Below, in pieces: positions 26,415 through 35,695 of a stretch of 64,000 bases of DNA. A program made the translations under genes and the position numbers. The notes beneath the pieces are model-generated. The model made no database searches. It was not told where the DNA came from and saw only the letters and a program-made list of their open reading frames with translations. Within the stretch, counting starts at the first letter, position 1. Every line of letters starts with the position of its first letter. The stretch comes from Dyadobacter psychrotolerans (GTDB taxonomy: Bacteria; Bacteroidota; Bacteroidia; Cytophagales; Spirosomataceae), in contig NZ_SMFL01000001.1 in NCBI RefSeq assembly GCF_004349265.1, positions 310,001 to 374,000 of the forward strand, in the 5' to 3' direction.

Positions 26415-27785
26415 ATGAACATAAATAAACTTGTTGCAATCGGTCTGTTTGCAATTTTCTCATTCGGTGTTAATCTGGATGTTTTCGCACAGGGCCAGCA
26501 GGGTGTTACAATCGATAAAATTATCGCCCGTGTAGACAACCACTACATTTTAAATTCCGAACTCGAGGAGATGTACGCCAGCTACAAAGCAAGCGGACAA
26601 AAAGCTCCGGAAAAATGTGAGATTCTGGAATCGCTTATTATCAACAAAATGCTTCTTGCCAAGGCAGAAATTGACTCCGTAACCGTTGAAGACAAAGAAG
26701 TAGACAATGAACTGGATGGTAAGATGGGTTATATGATTCAGCGTTTTGGATCAGAAAAGAACATTGTTGAAGCCTATGGTAAAAGCATTGAAAATCTAAA
26801 AACTGAGCTTAGAAATCAGGTAAAGGAGCAGAAAATTGTTGAAAAAATGCAGCGTACAATTACCGGTAACGTAAAAATTACTCCTAGTGATGTGCGTAAA
26901 TTTTTCAACTCAATTCCAAAAGACAGCTTACCGTATATTCCTGCCGAAGTTGAAATCGGGCACATCGTCCGTGTGGGACAGGTAACCAGAGAACAAAAAG
27001 ATAAATTGGTGCAGCAGTTGAATGATTTAAAGTCCAGGGCCGAAAAAGGCGAGGACTTTGCTATGCTTGCCCAGATATATTCCGAAGATCTTGGATCTGC
27101 CAAATTGGGTGGAGACTTAGGTTTTGCGCAGCGTGGAAAAATGCTTCCTGAATTTGAAGGAGCAGCACTTGCGCTGAAACCAGGGGAAATGTCAAGCATC
27201 ATCGAATCACAGTACGGTTATCATTTAATCAAACTGATCGAAACACGGGGAGCTGAATACCACGCACGCCATATCCTTTTAAGACCGGATTACAACAAAG
27301 GAACTGACATGACCGATGCGCTAAAGAAGCTCGACAGCCTTCGTAACATGATCACCACCGATACACTGTCATTTGCACAGGCTGCACGCGAAAACTCAGA
27401 AGATAAAGAAACTTCCGAAGCAGGCGGTCTGCTTCAGGACAGAAATACGGGAATGGGCCGGCTTGCCTTGGATGCTTCCATGGATCCTTCTTTATACTTT
27501 GCAATTGATACAATGAAAGTAGGAAGCGTTAGCAAACCTATATCTTTCAGAACCGAAGACGGAAGAAGCGCGATGCGGATTATCTGGTACAAAAGTAAAA
27601 CAGAGCCGCATACAGCAAGTATCCGTGAAGATTACGAAAAACTTTCGCAAATTGTAATTAATAATAAACGTAACAAGGCATTGGAAGAATGGTTCAAGAA
27701 AGCGCAGGGTGATGTATATATCAGCGTAGAACCTGAATTTAAAAACTGTAAAATACTGGACATGGCTTCCGGTGAAGATTCCTGA
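26415..27785 (+). CDS. SurA-like periplasmic peptidyl-prolyl isomerase
   Basis: A 456-residue exported chaperone. A signal peptide (residues 1-24, cleavage near VFAQ) is followed by a SurA N-terminal helical domain (about 30-160, beginning GVTIDKIIARVDNHYILNSE) and two PpiC domains (175-275, with EIGHIVRVG and GGDLGFAQRGKMLPEFE, and 280-385, with YHARHILLRP and GGLLQDR). SurA carries unfolded outer-membrane proteins to the BAM complex. With the upstream lipoprotein isomerase and the downstream MoxR gene it probably forms one transcription unit. Confidence 0.92.
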   Translation: MNINKLVAIGLFAIFSFGVNLDVFAQGQQGVTIDKIIARVDNHYILNSELEEMYASYKASGQKAPEKCEILESLIINKMLLAKAEIDSVTVEDKEVDNELDGKMGYMIQRFGSEKNIVEAYGKSIENLKTELRNQVKEQKIVEKMQRTITGNVKITPSDVRKFFNSIPKDSLPYIPAEVEIGHIVRVGQVTREQKDKLVQQLNDLKSRAEKGEDFAMLAQIYSEDLGSAKLGGDLGFAQRGKMLPEFEGAALALKPGEMSSIIESQYGYHLIKLIETRGAEYHARHILLRPDYNKGTDMTDALKKLDSLRNMITTDTLSFAQAARENSEDKETSEAGGLLQDRNTGMGRLALDASMDPSLYFAIDTMKVGSVSKPISFRTEDGRSAMRIIWYKSKTEPHTASIREDYEKLSQIVINNKRNKALEEWFKKAQGDVYISVEPEFKNCKILDMASGEDS

Positions 27786-27844
27786 AGTAACAAGTAGTGC
27801 CCCTGAAAACGAGTATCATTTAAGGAAACTAATCAGATAAATTT

Positions 27845-28807
27845 GTGAAGTACTCATCGGACGTTGAAGCAGCTGAAGCTATGAAAATAGCTTATGAAAA
27901 AATCCGTAGTGAAATAGGAAAAGTGATTGTTGGACAGGATGATGTTGTTAAAAAATTACTTACTGCGATCTTTTGTCAGGGACATTGTTTACTTGTAGGT
28001 GTTCCCGGACTGGCCAAAACCCTGCTGATCCAGACCATTGCTTCTTCGCTTGATTTGAAATTTAACCGGATTCAGTTTACTCCCGACTTAATGCCTTCGG
28101 ACATTTTAGGATCCGAGACTTTGGATCAGAACCGGAACTTTAAGTTTATCAGGGGACCTATTTTTGCAAACATTATCCTTGCTGATGAGATTAACCGTAC
28201 ACCTCCCAAAACGCAGTCTGCGCTTCTGGAAGCAATGCAGGAATATTCAGTAACCATTGCAGGAGCCAAACATTCGCTTGACCGTCCATTCTTTGTTTTG
28301 GCAACCCAGAACCCGATTGAACAGGAAGGAACATACCCGTTGCCGGAAGCACAGCTTGACCGTTTCATGTTTATGATTCAGCTGGATTATCCTTCTTATG
28401 CAGAAGAGGTCAGTATTGTAAAGAGCACAACTTCAGATAATAAATATCAGGTTAAGGAAGTTATCACTGCTGAAGAAATTATGGATTTCCAGCATCTTGT
28501 AAGACGTGTTCCGGTTACTGATCATGTTATTGAATATGCAGTGAAGCTGGTACACAAAACACGCCCGACATCGACCCATGCGGTAAAAGACACCAACGAT
28601 TACCTTGAATGGGGAGCTGGCCCTCGTGCCTCTCAGGCGCTCATTCTGGCAGCGAAGTGTAATGCACTTTTATCAGGAAAATATTCACCGGACATCGAAG
28701 ATATTAAAGCCGTGGCGCTGCCTGTTCTCAGGCACCGAATCATCAGAAATTTCAAGGCAGAAGCAGAAGGAATTTCAGTAGATGACATCATCGCACGTCT
28801 TGTATAA
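27845..28807 (+). CDS. MoxR-family AAA+ ATPase
   Basis: A 320-residue AAA+ chaperone-like ATPase. It has Walker A GVPGLAKT (52-59), Walker B IILADEINR (111-118) followed by TPPKTQSALLEAMQE, the sensor-1 segment VLATQNPIEQEGTYPLPEAQLDRF, and sensor-2 region GASQ-like PRASQALI. MoxR proteins usually mature a partner that carries a von Willebrand or DUF58 domain, but neither gene follows here; an aldehyde dehydrogenase is next, after 106 bp. The start codon is GTG at 27845. The isomerase genes upstream are in the same orientation at short spacing, which suggests a link with envelope protein quality control. Confidence 0.92.
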   Translation: MKYSSDVEAAEAMKIAYEKIRSEIGKVIVGQDDVVKKLLTAIFCQGHCLLVGVPGLAKTLLIQTIASSLDLKFNRIQFTPDLMPSDILGSETLDQNRNFKFIRGPIFANIILADEINRTPPKTQSALLEAMQEYSVTIAGAKHSLDRPFFVLATQNPIEQEGTYPLPEAQLDRFMFMIQLDYPSYAEEVSIVKSTTSDNKYQVKEVITAEEIMDFQHLVRRVPVTDHVIEYAVKLVHKTRPTSTHAVKDTNDYLEWGAGPRASQALILAAKCNALLSGKYSPDIEDIKAVALPVLRHRIIRNFKAEAEGISVDDIIARLV

Positions 28808-28913
28808 TCAGACGAAAACGCATTTGAACAAAATACGAATTTGTGTCAGTCTAATCGGAATGGCACAAATTTTTGTCTTTAGGCCAAATTTTATTTATAA
28901 AAATTGATTCGAA

Positions 28914-30503
28914 ATGAACATTCAAGGACAAAATTATATTGGTTATTCCCTCTCCTCCCAAAGCGATAAAACTTTTCAGTCATACCTACCTGCGCAGGAT
29001 ACCAATCTCCCTGAAAAATTTCACTGTGCCACGCCTGATGAAGTAAATAAGGCAATGCAGCTGGCAGAAAAGGCTTTTAACGAACTTGCTAAATTGCCAA
29101 CCACCAAACGTGCCGACTTCCTGATTGCTATTACTGAGGAGATCATGGCAATTGGTGATGTGTTATTGGAAAGAGCGAATCTGGAAACAGGATTGCCGAT
29201 GGTTAGATTACAAGGCGAACGTGCCCGTACGATCAATCAGCTGACACAATTTGCCGGACTTATCCGTGAAGGCTCATGGGTTGATGCCAGTATTGATACC
29301 GCCGCCCCTGACCGCACTCCTGTTCCTAAGCCGGATTTGCGTAAAATGTTTATTCCCATCGGACCGGTGGTCGTGTTCGGATCCAGTAACTTTCCCTTTG
29401 CCTATTCTGTGGCGGGTGTTGACTCAGGCCCTGCCTGGGCTGCCGGAAATCCGGTAATCGTTAAAGCTCATGCGGCCCACCCCGGTGTGAGCGATCTTAC
29501 TGCACAGGCAATTGTGAAGGCTGCCCAGAGAACCGGAATGCCGGAAGGCATTTTTTCTATGTTGTATGATGATGGTTTTGAGGTGGGTGCTGCCCTTGTA
29601 AAACATCCTGCCAGCAAGGCTGTCGGTTTTACAGGTTCATACAAGGGAGGGATGGCATTGTACCGGATGGCTCAGGAAAGAGAGGAACCTATTCCGGTTT
29701 ATGCAGAAATGGGCAGTGTTAATCCAATAGTCGTTTTGCCGGAATATTTGAAAACTAACGCTGTATCACTTGCCAAAACGCTTGCCGGGTCGGTAACATT
29801 AGGCGCGGGACAATTTTGTACAAATCCCGGACTTGTTTTTGTGACGAAAACCGAAGGCCTGGAGACTTTTGAGGAACAATATAAGTCTGAAATAACCAAT
29901 ATCGCACCTGCAACAATGCTTACCGCAGGTATTTGCAAGGCTTTTTACAAGTTGAGTTCAGAGGCTTTGGAGCAGGACAATGTCACCAAATTTGCGGTGT
30001 CCGGATTATCATCCGAACAGCAAAACCAGTCTCAGGCTACAATAGCAAAGGTTTCAGGCAAAGATTTTATCGCCAATCCAAAATTACATGAAGAGGTTTT
30101 CGGGCCATTTTCGCTACTGGTTGTATGCAGCGATCTAGATGAATTGCAGGACGCACTGATGCATTTGAAAGGTCAGCTGACTGCATCGTTGATGGCTTCG
30201 GAAAAAGAAGCAGCGGCCAATCCGGATATTTTGCATTTATTATCAAAAATATGCGGACGGTTTGTCATGAATGGCGTTCCAACCGGTGTGGAAGTTTGTC
30301 CTTCTATGTTTCATGGCGGCCCCTTCCCTGCCGCTAGCATTTCGCATTTTACTTCGGTCGGTAGACATTCAATATTACGTTTTGTGAGACCCCAATCGTT
30401 TCAGGATTGGCCGGATTCGCTGCTCCCCGATGAATTAAAAAACAGCAACCCGCTTGGTATTTTCAGGTTGGTCAACAATGAAACTACAGCCCGGGCGATT
30501 TAA
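28914..30503 (+). CDS. NADP-dependent aldehyde dehydrogenase (ketoglutarate-semialdehyde type)
   Basis: A 529-residue aldehyde dehydrogenase of the alpha-ketoglutaric semialdehyde/KGSADH branch, which oxidises 2,5-dioxopentanoate to 2-oxoglutarate in pentose, glucarate or hydroxyproline breakdown. The catalytic set is complete: C302 (LGAGQFCTNPG), E265 (YAEMGSVNP) and N159 (SSNFPFAYS), with the cofactor loop VGFTGSYKGG. It is not in a clear catabolic operon, so its true substrate is uncertain; only a DUF1835 gene follows, 17 bp later. Confidence 0.9.
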   Translation: MNIQGQNYIGYSLSSQSDKTFQSYLPAQDTNLPEKFHCATPDEVNKAMQLAEKAFNELAKLPTTKRADFLIAITEEIMAIGDVLLERANLETGLPMVRLQGERARTINQLTQFAGLIREGSWVDASIDTAAPDRTPVPKPDLRKMFIPIGPVVVFGSSNFPFAYSVAGVDSGPAWAAGNPVIVKAHAAHPGVSDLTAQAIVKAAQRTGMPEGIFSMLYDDGFEVGAALVKHPASKAVGFTGSYKGGMALYRMAQEREEPIPVYAEMGSVNPIVVLPEYLKTNAVSLAKTLAGSVTLGAGQFCTNPGLVFVTKTEGLETFEEQYKSEITNIAPATMLTAGICKAFYKLSSEALEQDNVTKFAVSGLSSEQQNQSQATIAKVSGKDFIANPKLHEEVFGPFSLLVVCSDLDELQDALMHLKGQLTASLMASEKEAAANPDILHLLSKICGRFVMNGVPTGVEVCPSMFHGGPFPAASISHFTSVGRHSILRFVRPQSFQDWPDSLLPDELKNSNPLGIFRLVNNETTARAI

Positions 30504-30520
30504 CCTAACAAACTATCATT

Positions 30521-31294
30521 ATGGCTACATATCATATTCTAAACGGTGATGCGCTGCTGGATTTTTTTCCTGAAACAATTCTATCGGGTGAAATTATTGT
30601 TGCCCGCGAATGCCTTGTCGACGGACCGCAAAACGGTGAAACGCTGGAAGAATTTTGGGAAACCAGAGCCAGCTTTATAGCAGGGGAATATGGTGAAGAA
30701 AAAGAATTTTACTTCCTGGATGTTGTCCCTGAATTCAATAAAATTGCTTTAATACCGGAAGGTTCAGAAGTAAATTTATGGTTTGAAGAAGATCTTTTCT
30801 GCCAGGTTAACCTTTGGTTTTGTGTTTCACTTTTAACAAGAATTTCAGCTACTTTAAAAATCAACCTTGTAAAACCACCGCTTTTGGATGAAAAGGCTGA
30901 CTGGCGCGGCTTTGGTGCGCTCGACCGTGACGGACTTGCAAAAGCCTATCAGGAACGGCAGCGACTCACGGCTGGTGAAGTCAAATTACTTTCGGATTTG
31001 TGGGTTGCTTACAAAAAACAAAACAGGGCTGAATTGGAAAACCTCTCTGGTATTTATGCCCCACATTTTCCTTTCTTGCATGAAGTGGTCAAGGCTCAGC
31101 TGGATCGCTTTTCAAATGACAAATCATCCGGTCGTCCTGAGAAGGTTTTGAAAGAAATCATTCTGGATAAAAAAACGCAGGATTTCAAAACCATTTTCAA
31201 AGAATTTGGTGCGCGTGAGGGTATTTATGGCTTTGGTGACTGGCAGGTGGAAAGTCTTTTGAAAAAGATACCAGAATATCAGCCACAAGACTAG
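30521..31294 (+). CDS. DUF1835-domain protein
   Basis: A 257-residue protein beginning YHILNGDALLDFF and with CLVDGPQNGETLEEFW, the hallmarks of the DUF1835 family of unknown function. The N-terminal half is the conserved domain, with acidic residues in FWETRASFI. The C-terminal half is alpha helical and rich in Lys and Glu. It starts 17 bp after the aldehyde dehydrogenase stop and could be co-transcribed. No activity is known. Confidence 0.85.
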   Translation: MATYHILNGDALLDFFPETILSGEIIVARECLVDGPQNGETLEEFWETRASFIAGEYGEEKEFYFLDVVPEFNKIALIPEGSEVNLWFEEDLFCQVNLWFCVSLLTRISATLKINLVKPPLLDEKADWRGFGALDRDGLAKAYQERQRLTAGEVKLLSDLWVAYKKQNRAELENLSGIYAPHFPFLHEVVKAQLDRFSNDKSSGRPEKVLKEIILDKKTQDFKTIFKEFGAREGIYGFGDWQVESLLKKIPEYQPQD

Positions 31295-31365
31295 AGAACT
31301 TCATGCTTACCTTTGTTCCTTAAGTTTTAATCTCAAATAAATTTTCGCCGCTTAAACAAAAACCT

Positions 31366-32331
31366 ATGAACCTTTCAGGATTTATTAAACCATCAAATTT
31401 ACCACGGTTACTACCAACTGCATTTTTACTGTTAGTCATTTTTACTGCACAGTTTGGCAATAAAAGTATGGCTGCGTCTCCTATTGAAGGAAGATGGGAT
31501 ATCACCATTGATGTTGACGGGAAAGCCTCGCCTTCGTGGCTTGAAGTAAGGCATTCGGGAACCAGCACCCTGATCGGACAGTTCACCGGCATCGTTGGAA
31601 GCGCCCGCCCCATTTCCCGTGTTATTTTTAAAGATGGCAAAATGAGCTTCGCCATTCCACCACAGTGGGAAAAAGGAACAAATGACATGACCGTTGAAGG
31701 TACACTCGAAGGTGAAAAACTGACTGGAACGCTTACCACCAGCGAGGGAAAGTCATACAAATGGAAAGGTGTCCGCGCTCCGTCTCTGCGCCGTCAGACA
31801 GCTCCGGTATGGGGGAAACCAGTTACGCTTTTCAACGGAAACGACATGAAGGGCTGGCATGCAGAAGGAGAAAATCAGTGGATAGCGAAAAATGGTATTC
31901 TGCAAAGTCCAAAATCAGGAGCGAATCTTGTGACAGAAACAAAATATGACGATTTTAAACTTCACATTGAATTCCGCATTCCAAAAGGAAGCAATAGCGG
32001 CGTTTACCTTCGCGGTCGTTACGAAGTGCAGGTAACTGATAGCAAAGGAATGGAACCTGCATTGGACCAAATGGGAGCTGTTTACGGATTTATCACACCA
32101 AGCGAAATGGTTGCAAAAGAAGCCGGTGAATGGAATACCCTCGACATTACTTTGATTGGCCGTTTCCTTACACTTGTTGCAAATGGAAAAACAGTTATTA
32201 CAAACCAGGAAATTCCGGGAATCACAGGCGGAGCGATCGACAGCAACGAGGGAGAACCCGGACCGCTGCTGATCCAGGGTGACCACGGACCGGTGGAATA
32301 CAGGAATATTGTAATTACTCCGGCGAAATAG
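31366..32331 (+). CDS. Exported DUF1080 (3-keto-disaccharide hydrolase-like) protein
   Basis: A 321-residue secreted protein. A signal peptide-like segment (residues 16-35) precedes an N-terminal lipocalin-like beta domain (40-135). Residues 145-320 form a DUF1080 concanavalin-like jelly roll, with the entry VTLFNGNDMKGWHAEGENQWIAKNGIL, the block EFRIPKGSNSGVYLRGRYEVQV and the end GPVEYRNIVITP. Some DUF1080 proteins act on 3-keto-disaccharides, and the GMC/gluconate 2-dehydrogenase type enzymes that could make such sugars are elsewhere in this window, but the link is only inference. Confidence 0.88.
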   Translation: MNLSGFIKPSNLPRLLPTAFLLLVIFTAQFGNKSMAASPIEGRWDITIDVDGKASPSWLEVRHSGTSTLIGQFTGIVGSARPISRVIFKDGKMSFAIPPQWEKGTNDMTVEGTLEGEKLTGTLTTSEGKSYKWKGVRAPSLRRQTAPVWGKPVTLFNGNDMKGWHAEGENQWIAKNGILQSPKSGANLVTETKYDDFKLHIEFRIPKGSNSGVYLRGRYEVQVTDSKGMEPALDQMGAVYGFITPSEMVAKEAGEWNTLDITLIGRFLTLVANGKTVITNQEIPGITGGAIDSNEGEPGPLLIQGDHGPVEYRNIVITPAK

Positions 32332-32364
32332 ATTTAAAATAAGAAGTTAGGAAGAGTTAAAAAG

Positions 32365-33114
32365 TTAGCTTGTTGGGATCAGTTCGGCTGGATAACCTAC
32401 TTCTACTAAAAAAAGTCCTTCGGCCGGTGCTTGTGCGCCGGCTTTTTTTCTGTCCCTGGATTTGATAACTTCTTCAAAATCGGCAACAGTTCTTTTGCCT
32501 TTCCCTACTTCCAGAAGCGTTCCAACCAAAGCACGTACCATCCCCCGAAGGAACCGATTTGACTGAATACTGAATATCAACAGATCATCTTCCACGGACC
32601 ATTCCGCCTGCGAAATACTGCACCGGAAATTATTAACACTAGTATGTATTTTACTAAAACTCTCGAAATCAAAATACTGCAACAATAGCGCAGCAGCCTG
32701 ATTCATCTTTTCCAGGTCCAGATCGGCCCTCAAAACATAAACCTGATTCATCAGAAACGGATTTTTTATTTTGCTGATCCGATACTGATAACGACGATGG
32801 GTAGCCGCGAAACGGGAATTTGTATCTTCAGGAACTGAAAAAATTCTCTGAACAGCCACGTCCCGGGGGATCATGCCGTTGATGTTATACACCAGTTTTT
32901 CGGTATCCTGAATTTCATCAAAATCAAAATGAGCAAACTGCTGTTCTGCATGTACACCGGTATCCGTTCTGCTACTGCCCGTCAATTCCAGTGGTTTTCG
33001 CAGTATCTTACTCATTGCCTCCTCTAAAACCTGCTGAACTCCCAGAGAGTTGTTTTGCTTTTGCCAGCCATTGTAAGCGGTGCCCTTGTAACTTAGTTCG
33101 ATAAAATAACGCAT
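32365..33114 (-). CDS. truA: tRNA pseudouridine synthase A
   Basis: TruA makes pseudouridine at positions 38-40 of the tRNA anticodon stem. The protein starting at the ATG at 33114 is 249 residues, the family length, and begins MRYFIELSYKGTAYNGWQKQ. The catalytic Asp is in SSRTDTGVHAEQQ. Residues such as RRYQYRI and FLRGMVRALVGTLLEVG complete the family pattern. An in-frame start at 33282 would add 56 residues with no family match and would leave no room for a promoter. The minus-strand -7 element ends 4 bp before the ATG, so the mRNA may have almost no leader. It is divergent from glnS. Confidence 0.94.
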   Translation of the reverse strand: MRYFIELSYKGTAYNGWQKQNNSLGVQQVLEEAMSKILRKPLELTGSSRTDTGVHAEQQFAHFDFDEIQDTEKLVYNINGMIPRDVAVQRIFSVPEDTNSRFAATHRRYQYRISKIKNPFLMNQVYVLRADLDLEKMNQAAALLLQYFDFESFSKIHTSVNNFRCSISQAEWSVEDDLLIFSIQSNRFLRGMVRALVGTLLEVGKGKRTVADFEEVIKSRDRKKAGAQAPAEGLFLVEVGYPAELIPTS

Positions 33115-33118
33115 GATA

Positions 33119-33126
33119 CAAAAGTA
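33119..33126 (-). promoter_or_regulatory. truA -7 element (TACTTTTG), near-leaderless
   Basis: On the minus strand TACTTTTG fits TAnnTTTG and is separated from the truA ATG by only four bases (tatc), which puts the likely transcription start at or next to the A of ATG. Confidence 0.5.
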
Positions 33127-33251
33127 GCTGAATAAGGGAAAATATGAACTAAACATTCCTGAAAGCGAATTTTTCAGCCATCTTAAGGTTTTATTTCCAC
33201 TGTTATCTTTCCGAACAAAATAAAATATTTCCGGGTTGACAGGAAGAACGT

Positions 33252-33259
33252 TAACTTTG
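33252..33259 (+). promoter_or_regulatory. glnS -7 element (TAACTTTG)
   Basis: TAACTTTG fits TAnnTTTG and lies 25 bp before the glnS ATG; a TTG at 33236 is upstream but closer than the usual -33 spacing. Confidence 0.55.
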
Positions 33260-33284
33260 CTTATCGAAAAATTGTCAGCCAAGT

Positions 33285-34958
33285 ATGATTACGGAAGAAA
33301 AAAAAGAAGAGAAGAACCTGAATTTTATTGAGGAAATTATTGAGGCAGACTTACAATCAGGCAAATATGAGCAAATTGTAACGCGCTTTCCTCCTGAACC
33401 CAATGGTTATCTGCACATTGGCCATGCATCGAGTATCTGTCTGAATTTTGGATTAACACAAAAATTTCCCGGCTACACCAACCTCCGTTTCGACGATACC
33501 AATCCGGTTACCGAAGATACAGAATATGTGGAAAGCATCAAAAACGACATCCGCTGGATGGGTTTTGAGTGGAAAAACGAACTTTACGCTTCCGACTATT
33601 TCGATACGCTTTATGAATTCGCACTGAAATTTATCAATGCAGGGCTGGCTTATGTTGATGATTCCACTTCTGAGGAAATTGCTGCATTAAAAGGCACGCC
33701 TACTGAACCTGGTAAAGACAGCCCTTATCGTAACCGCAGCATTGAGGAAAATCTGGCGCTTTTCGAGCAAATGAAAAACGGTGATTTCCCGGATGGGAGT
33801 CGTACGCTTCGTGCCAAAATCGATATGGCGCATATAAACATGCTGATGCGTGACCCGATTTTGTACAGGATCAAACATGCACATCATCACCGGACGGGAA
33901 ACAAATGGTGCATTTATCCGATGTACGATTTTGCACATGGGCAAAGTGATTCCATAGAAAATGTGACTCATTCAATCTGTACACTCGAATTTGCACCGCA
34001 TCGTGAATTATACGATTGGCTGATAGCAAAACTTGAGATTTATCCTTCGCATCAGTACGAGTTTGCAAGACGGAATCTGAATTACACCGTTACAAGCAAA
34101 AGAAAACTTTTACAGCTCGTGCAGGACGGACATGTAAATGGATGGGATGATCCGCGGATGCCGACACTGAGCGGATTGCGTAGAAGAGGTTACACACCGG
34201 AAAGTATCCGCGATTTCTGTGACCGGATCGGGGTGGCACGTCGTGAAAATATGATCGACGTAGGTTTGCTTGAATTCTGTGTTCGTGAAGATCTGAACAA
34301 AAAAGCTTTGCGCCGGATGGTGGTTCTGGATCCATTGAAAGTGTTGATTACCAACTTTCCGGAGGGTGTTATAGAAATGTGCCACAGTGAAAACAATCCG
34401 GAAGATATCGCATCGGGTATGCGGGAAATTCCTTTTTCGAGAGAAATTTTTATTGAAAAAGAAGATTTTCTGGAAATCCCGACGAAGAAATATTTCCGCC
34501 TGGCACCAGGTAAAATGGTGAGGCTTAAAGGCGCCTATATCATTCAGTGTGATGATTTTGTAAAGGATGAAAACGGAGAAATAACCGAAGTACACTGTTC
34601 CTATATTGAAAACAGCAAAAGCGGACAGGATACAACCGGAATAAATGTAAAAGGTACGCTTCACTGGGTTTCGGCACCGCATGCAGTTTCTGTTGAAATT
34701 CGTTTGTACGACAGGTTATTTTCAGTTGAAAATGTTTCCGGCGAAGAAGGAGATTTTAAAGATTACATCAATCCCGAATCATTGAGTATCATTACTGGTT
34801 ATGCAGAACCAGCTTTAACCGATACAAAACCAGGCGAGGCCTTTCAGTTTTTACGCAAAGGTTATTTTGCAACCGATACAGACAGCAAAACCGAAAAACC
34901 GGTGTTTAACCGAACTGTGACACTTCGTGACAACTGGGCGAAAGCTGCGGAGAAGTAA
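33285..34958 (+). CDS. glnS: Glutaminyl-tRNA synthetase
   Basis: GlnS charges tRNA(Gln) with glutamine. The 557-residue class I synthetase has [13 protein letters not shown] (HIGH at 44-47), NLRFDDTNP, the Rossmann core [12 protein letters not shown], the [10 protein letters not shown] segment (KMSKS equivalent) and [14 protein letters not shown]; the C-terminal anticodon-binding beta barrels follow. The N-terminal 25 residues are acidic and short, unlike longer appended domains in some bacteria. Length is normal. Presence of GlnS suggests direct glutaminylation rather than only transamidation. It is transcribed from a divergent promoter shared with truA and ends at the terminator at 35063. 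Confidence 0.97.
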   Translation: MITEEKKEEKNLNFIEEIIEADLQSGKYEQIVTRFPPEPNGYLHIGHASSICLNFGLTQKFPGYTNLRFDDTNPVTEDTEYVESIKNDIRWMGFEWKNELYASDYFDTLYEFALKFINAGLAYVDDSTSEEIAALKGTPTEPGKDSPYRNRSIEENLALFEQMKNGDFPDGSRTLRAKIDMAHINMLMRDPILYRIKHAHHHRTGNKWCIYPMYDFAHGQSDSIENVTHSICTLEFAPHRELYDWLIAKLEIYPSHQYEFARRNLNYTVTSKRKLLQLVQDGHVNGWDDPRMPTLSGLRRRGYTPESIRDFCDRIGVARRENMIDVGLLEFCVREDLNKKALRRMVVLDPLKVLITNFPEGVIEMCHSENNPEDIASGMREIPFSREIFIEKEDFLEIPTKKYFRLAPGKMVRLKGAYIIQCDDFVKDENGEITEVHCSYIENSKSGQDTTGINVKGTLHWVSAPHAVSVEIRLYDRLFSVENVSGEEGDFKDYINPESLSIITGYAEPALTDTKPGEAFQFLRKGYFATDTDSKTEKPVFNRTVTLRDNWAKAAEK

Positions 34959-35062
34959 TTTTTTTTAGAAAAATTCATCAATAATTTTTATTACCGGTCT
35001 GATGGCGAAACAGCCGTCGGACGGATAATAAAAAGATAGAAGAAAAGGCCAAAGCACTATCA

Positions 35063-35101
35063 TAAAGCACGCAGAGAAAATCTTTGCGTGCTTTACTTTT
35101 T
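35063..35101 (+). terminator. Rho-independent terminator after glnS
   Basis: A 15-bp stem with one G-U pair (35063-35077 with 35081-35095), a 3-nt A loop and five T residues (35097-35101). It is about 105 bp after the glnS stop codon. Confidence 0.85.
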
Positions 35102-35191
35102 CTCACCTTCCTTTGCATGAAACAACAACAGCTCCCACAAAATATAATTAGAATGCCTTTAAATAAACTTGCTTGCAATTGAGTTAGCACT

Positions 35192-35199
35192 TATCTTTG
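35192..35199 (+). promoter_or_regulatory. Promoter with -33 TTG and -7 TATCTTTG
   Basis: TATCTTTG is preceded by TTG at 35173-35175, a spacing of 16 bp, and lies 34 bp before the GTG start at 35234. Confidence 0.55.
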
Positions 35200-35233
35200 C
35201 GGAATAATTTCCACGTTTCAAACAAGGCTTGCA

Positions 35234-35581
35234 GTGATTATCTCGAATGAATTGTTCAGTACTTCTAAGGGTTACAGCTTTCAGTGTGACAAGAGTTCAA
35301 GAATTGTAGTGAATTTCGGTGAGATGGAAGCTTCATTCCGTATCCTGGACTTCCTCAATTTCAGAAGGTTCATTAACAAAATAGACATCCGCAGCAAAAT
35401 ATTTGACCTTTCCGACGAATCTGATTATGAGTTCGTTGAAGCCCCTCAGTTAAATATTTACCAAAAACTTACCCTCTGTGAACTGATTCAATTACGGGAT
35501 CTGGTAAACGGCACGCATTTTGCCATTGAATTAAATTCAATGTTGCATGAATTGCTTTATCAGGAATCAGAATTAGTCTAA
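35234..35581 (+). CDS. Small conserved hypothetical protein
   Basis: A 115-residue soluble protein with a mixed alpha/beta pattern and an aromatic, charged central region (FRILDFLNFRRFINKID). No named domain is recognised; similar small proteins stand near ferritin genes in some Bacteroidota, but I cannot name the family. It starts with GTG and is followed 114 bp later by a ferritin gene in the same orientation. A -33/-7 promoter precedes it. Confidence 0.6.
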   Translation: MIISNELFSTSKGYSFQCDKSSRIVVNFGEMEASFRILDFLNFRRFINKIDIRSKIFDLSDESDYEFVEAPQLNIYQKLTLCELIQLRDLVNGTHFAIELNSMLHELLYQESELV

Positions 35582-35695
35582 ATAGCTCATTCCCTTCATT
35601 TTAGACCAATTCCAAATTTCAACGTATACGTTGGAATCGTGAACTTTCATGTGATATTTGTGCTTAGTAATTGAAAGCAGTAACAATATATAATC

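Noticed and set aside
27838..27845. TAAATTTG as a -7 element for the MoxR gene
   Set aside because: Its last base is the first base of the GTG start codon, so transcription would start inside the gene; more likely read-through from the isomerase genes.
34110..34682. A 190-codon open frame on the minus strand inside glnS
   Set aside because: It lies antisense to a fully conserved glnS reading frame, has His/Phe/Cys-rich composition typical of antisense frames, and has no family motif.
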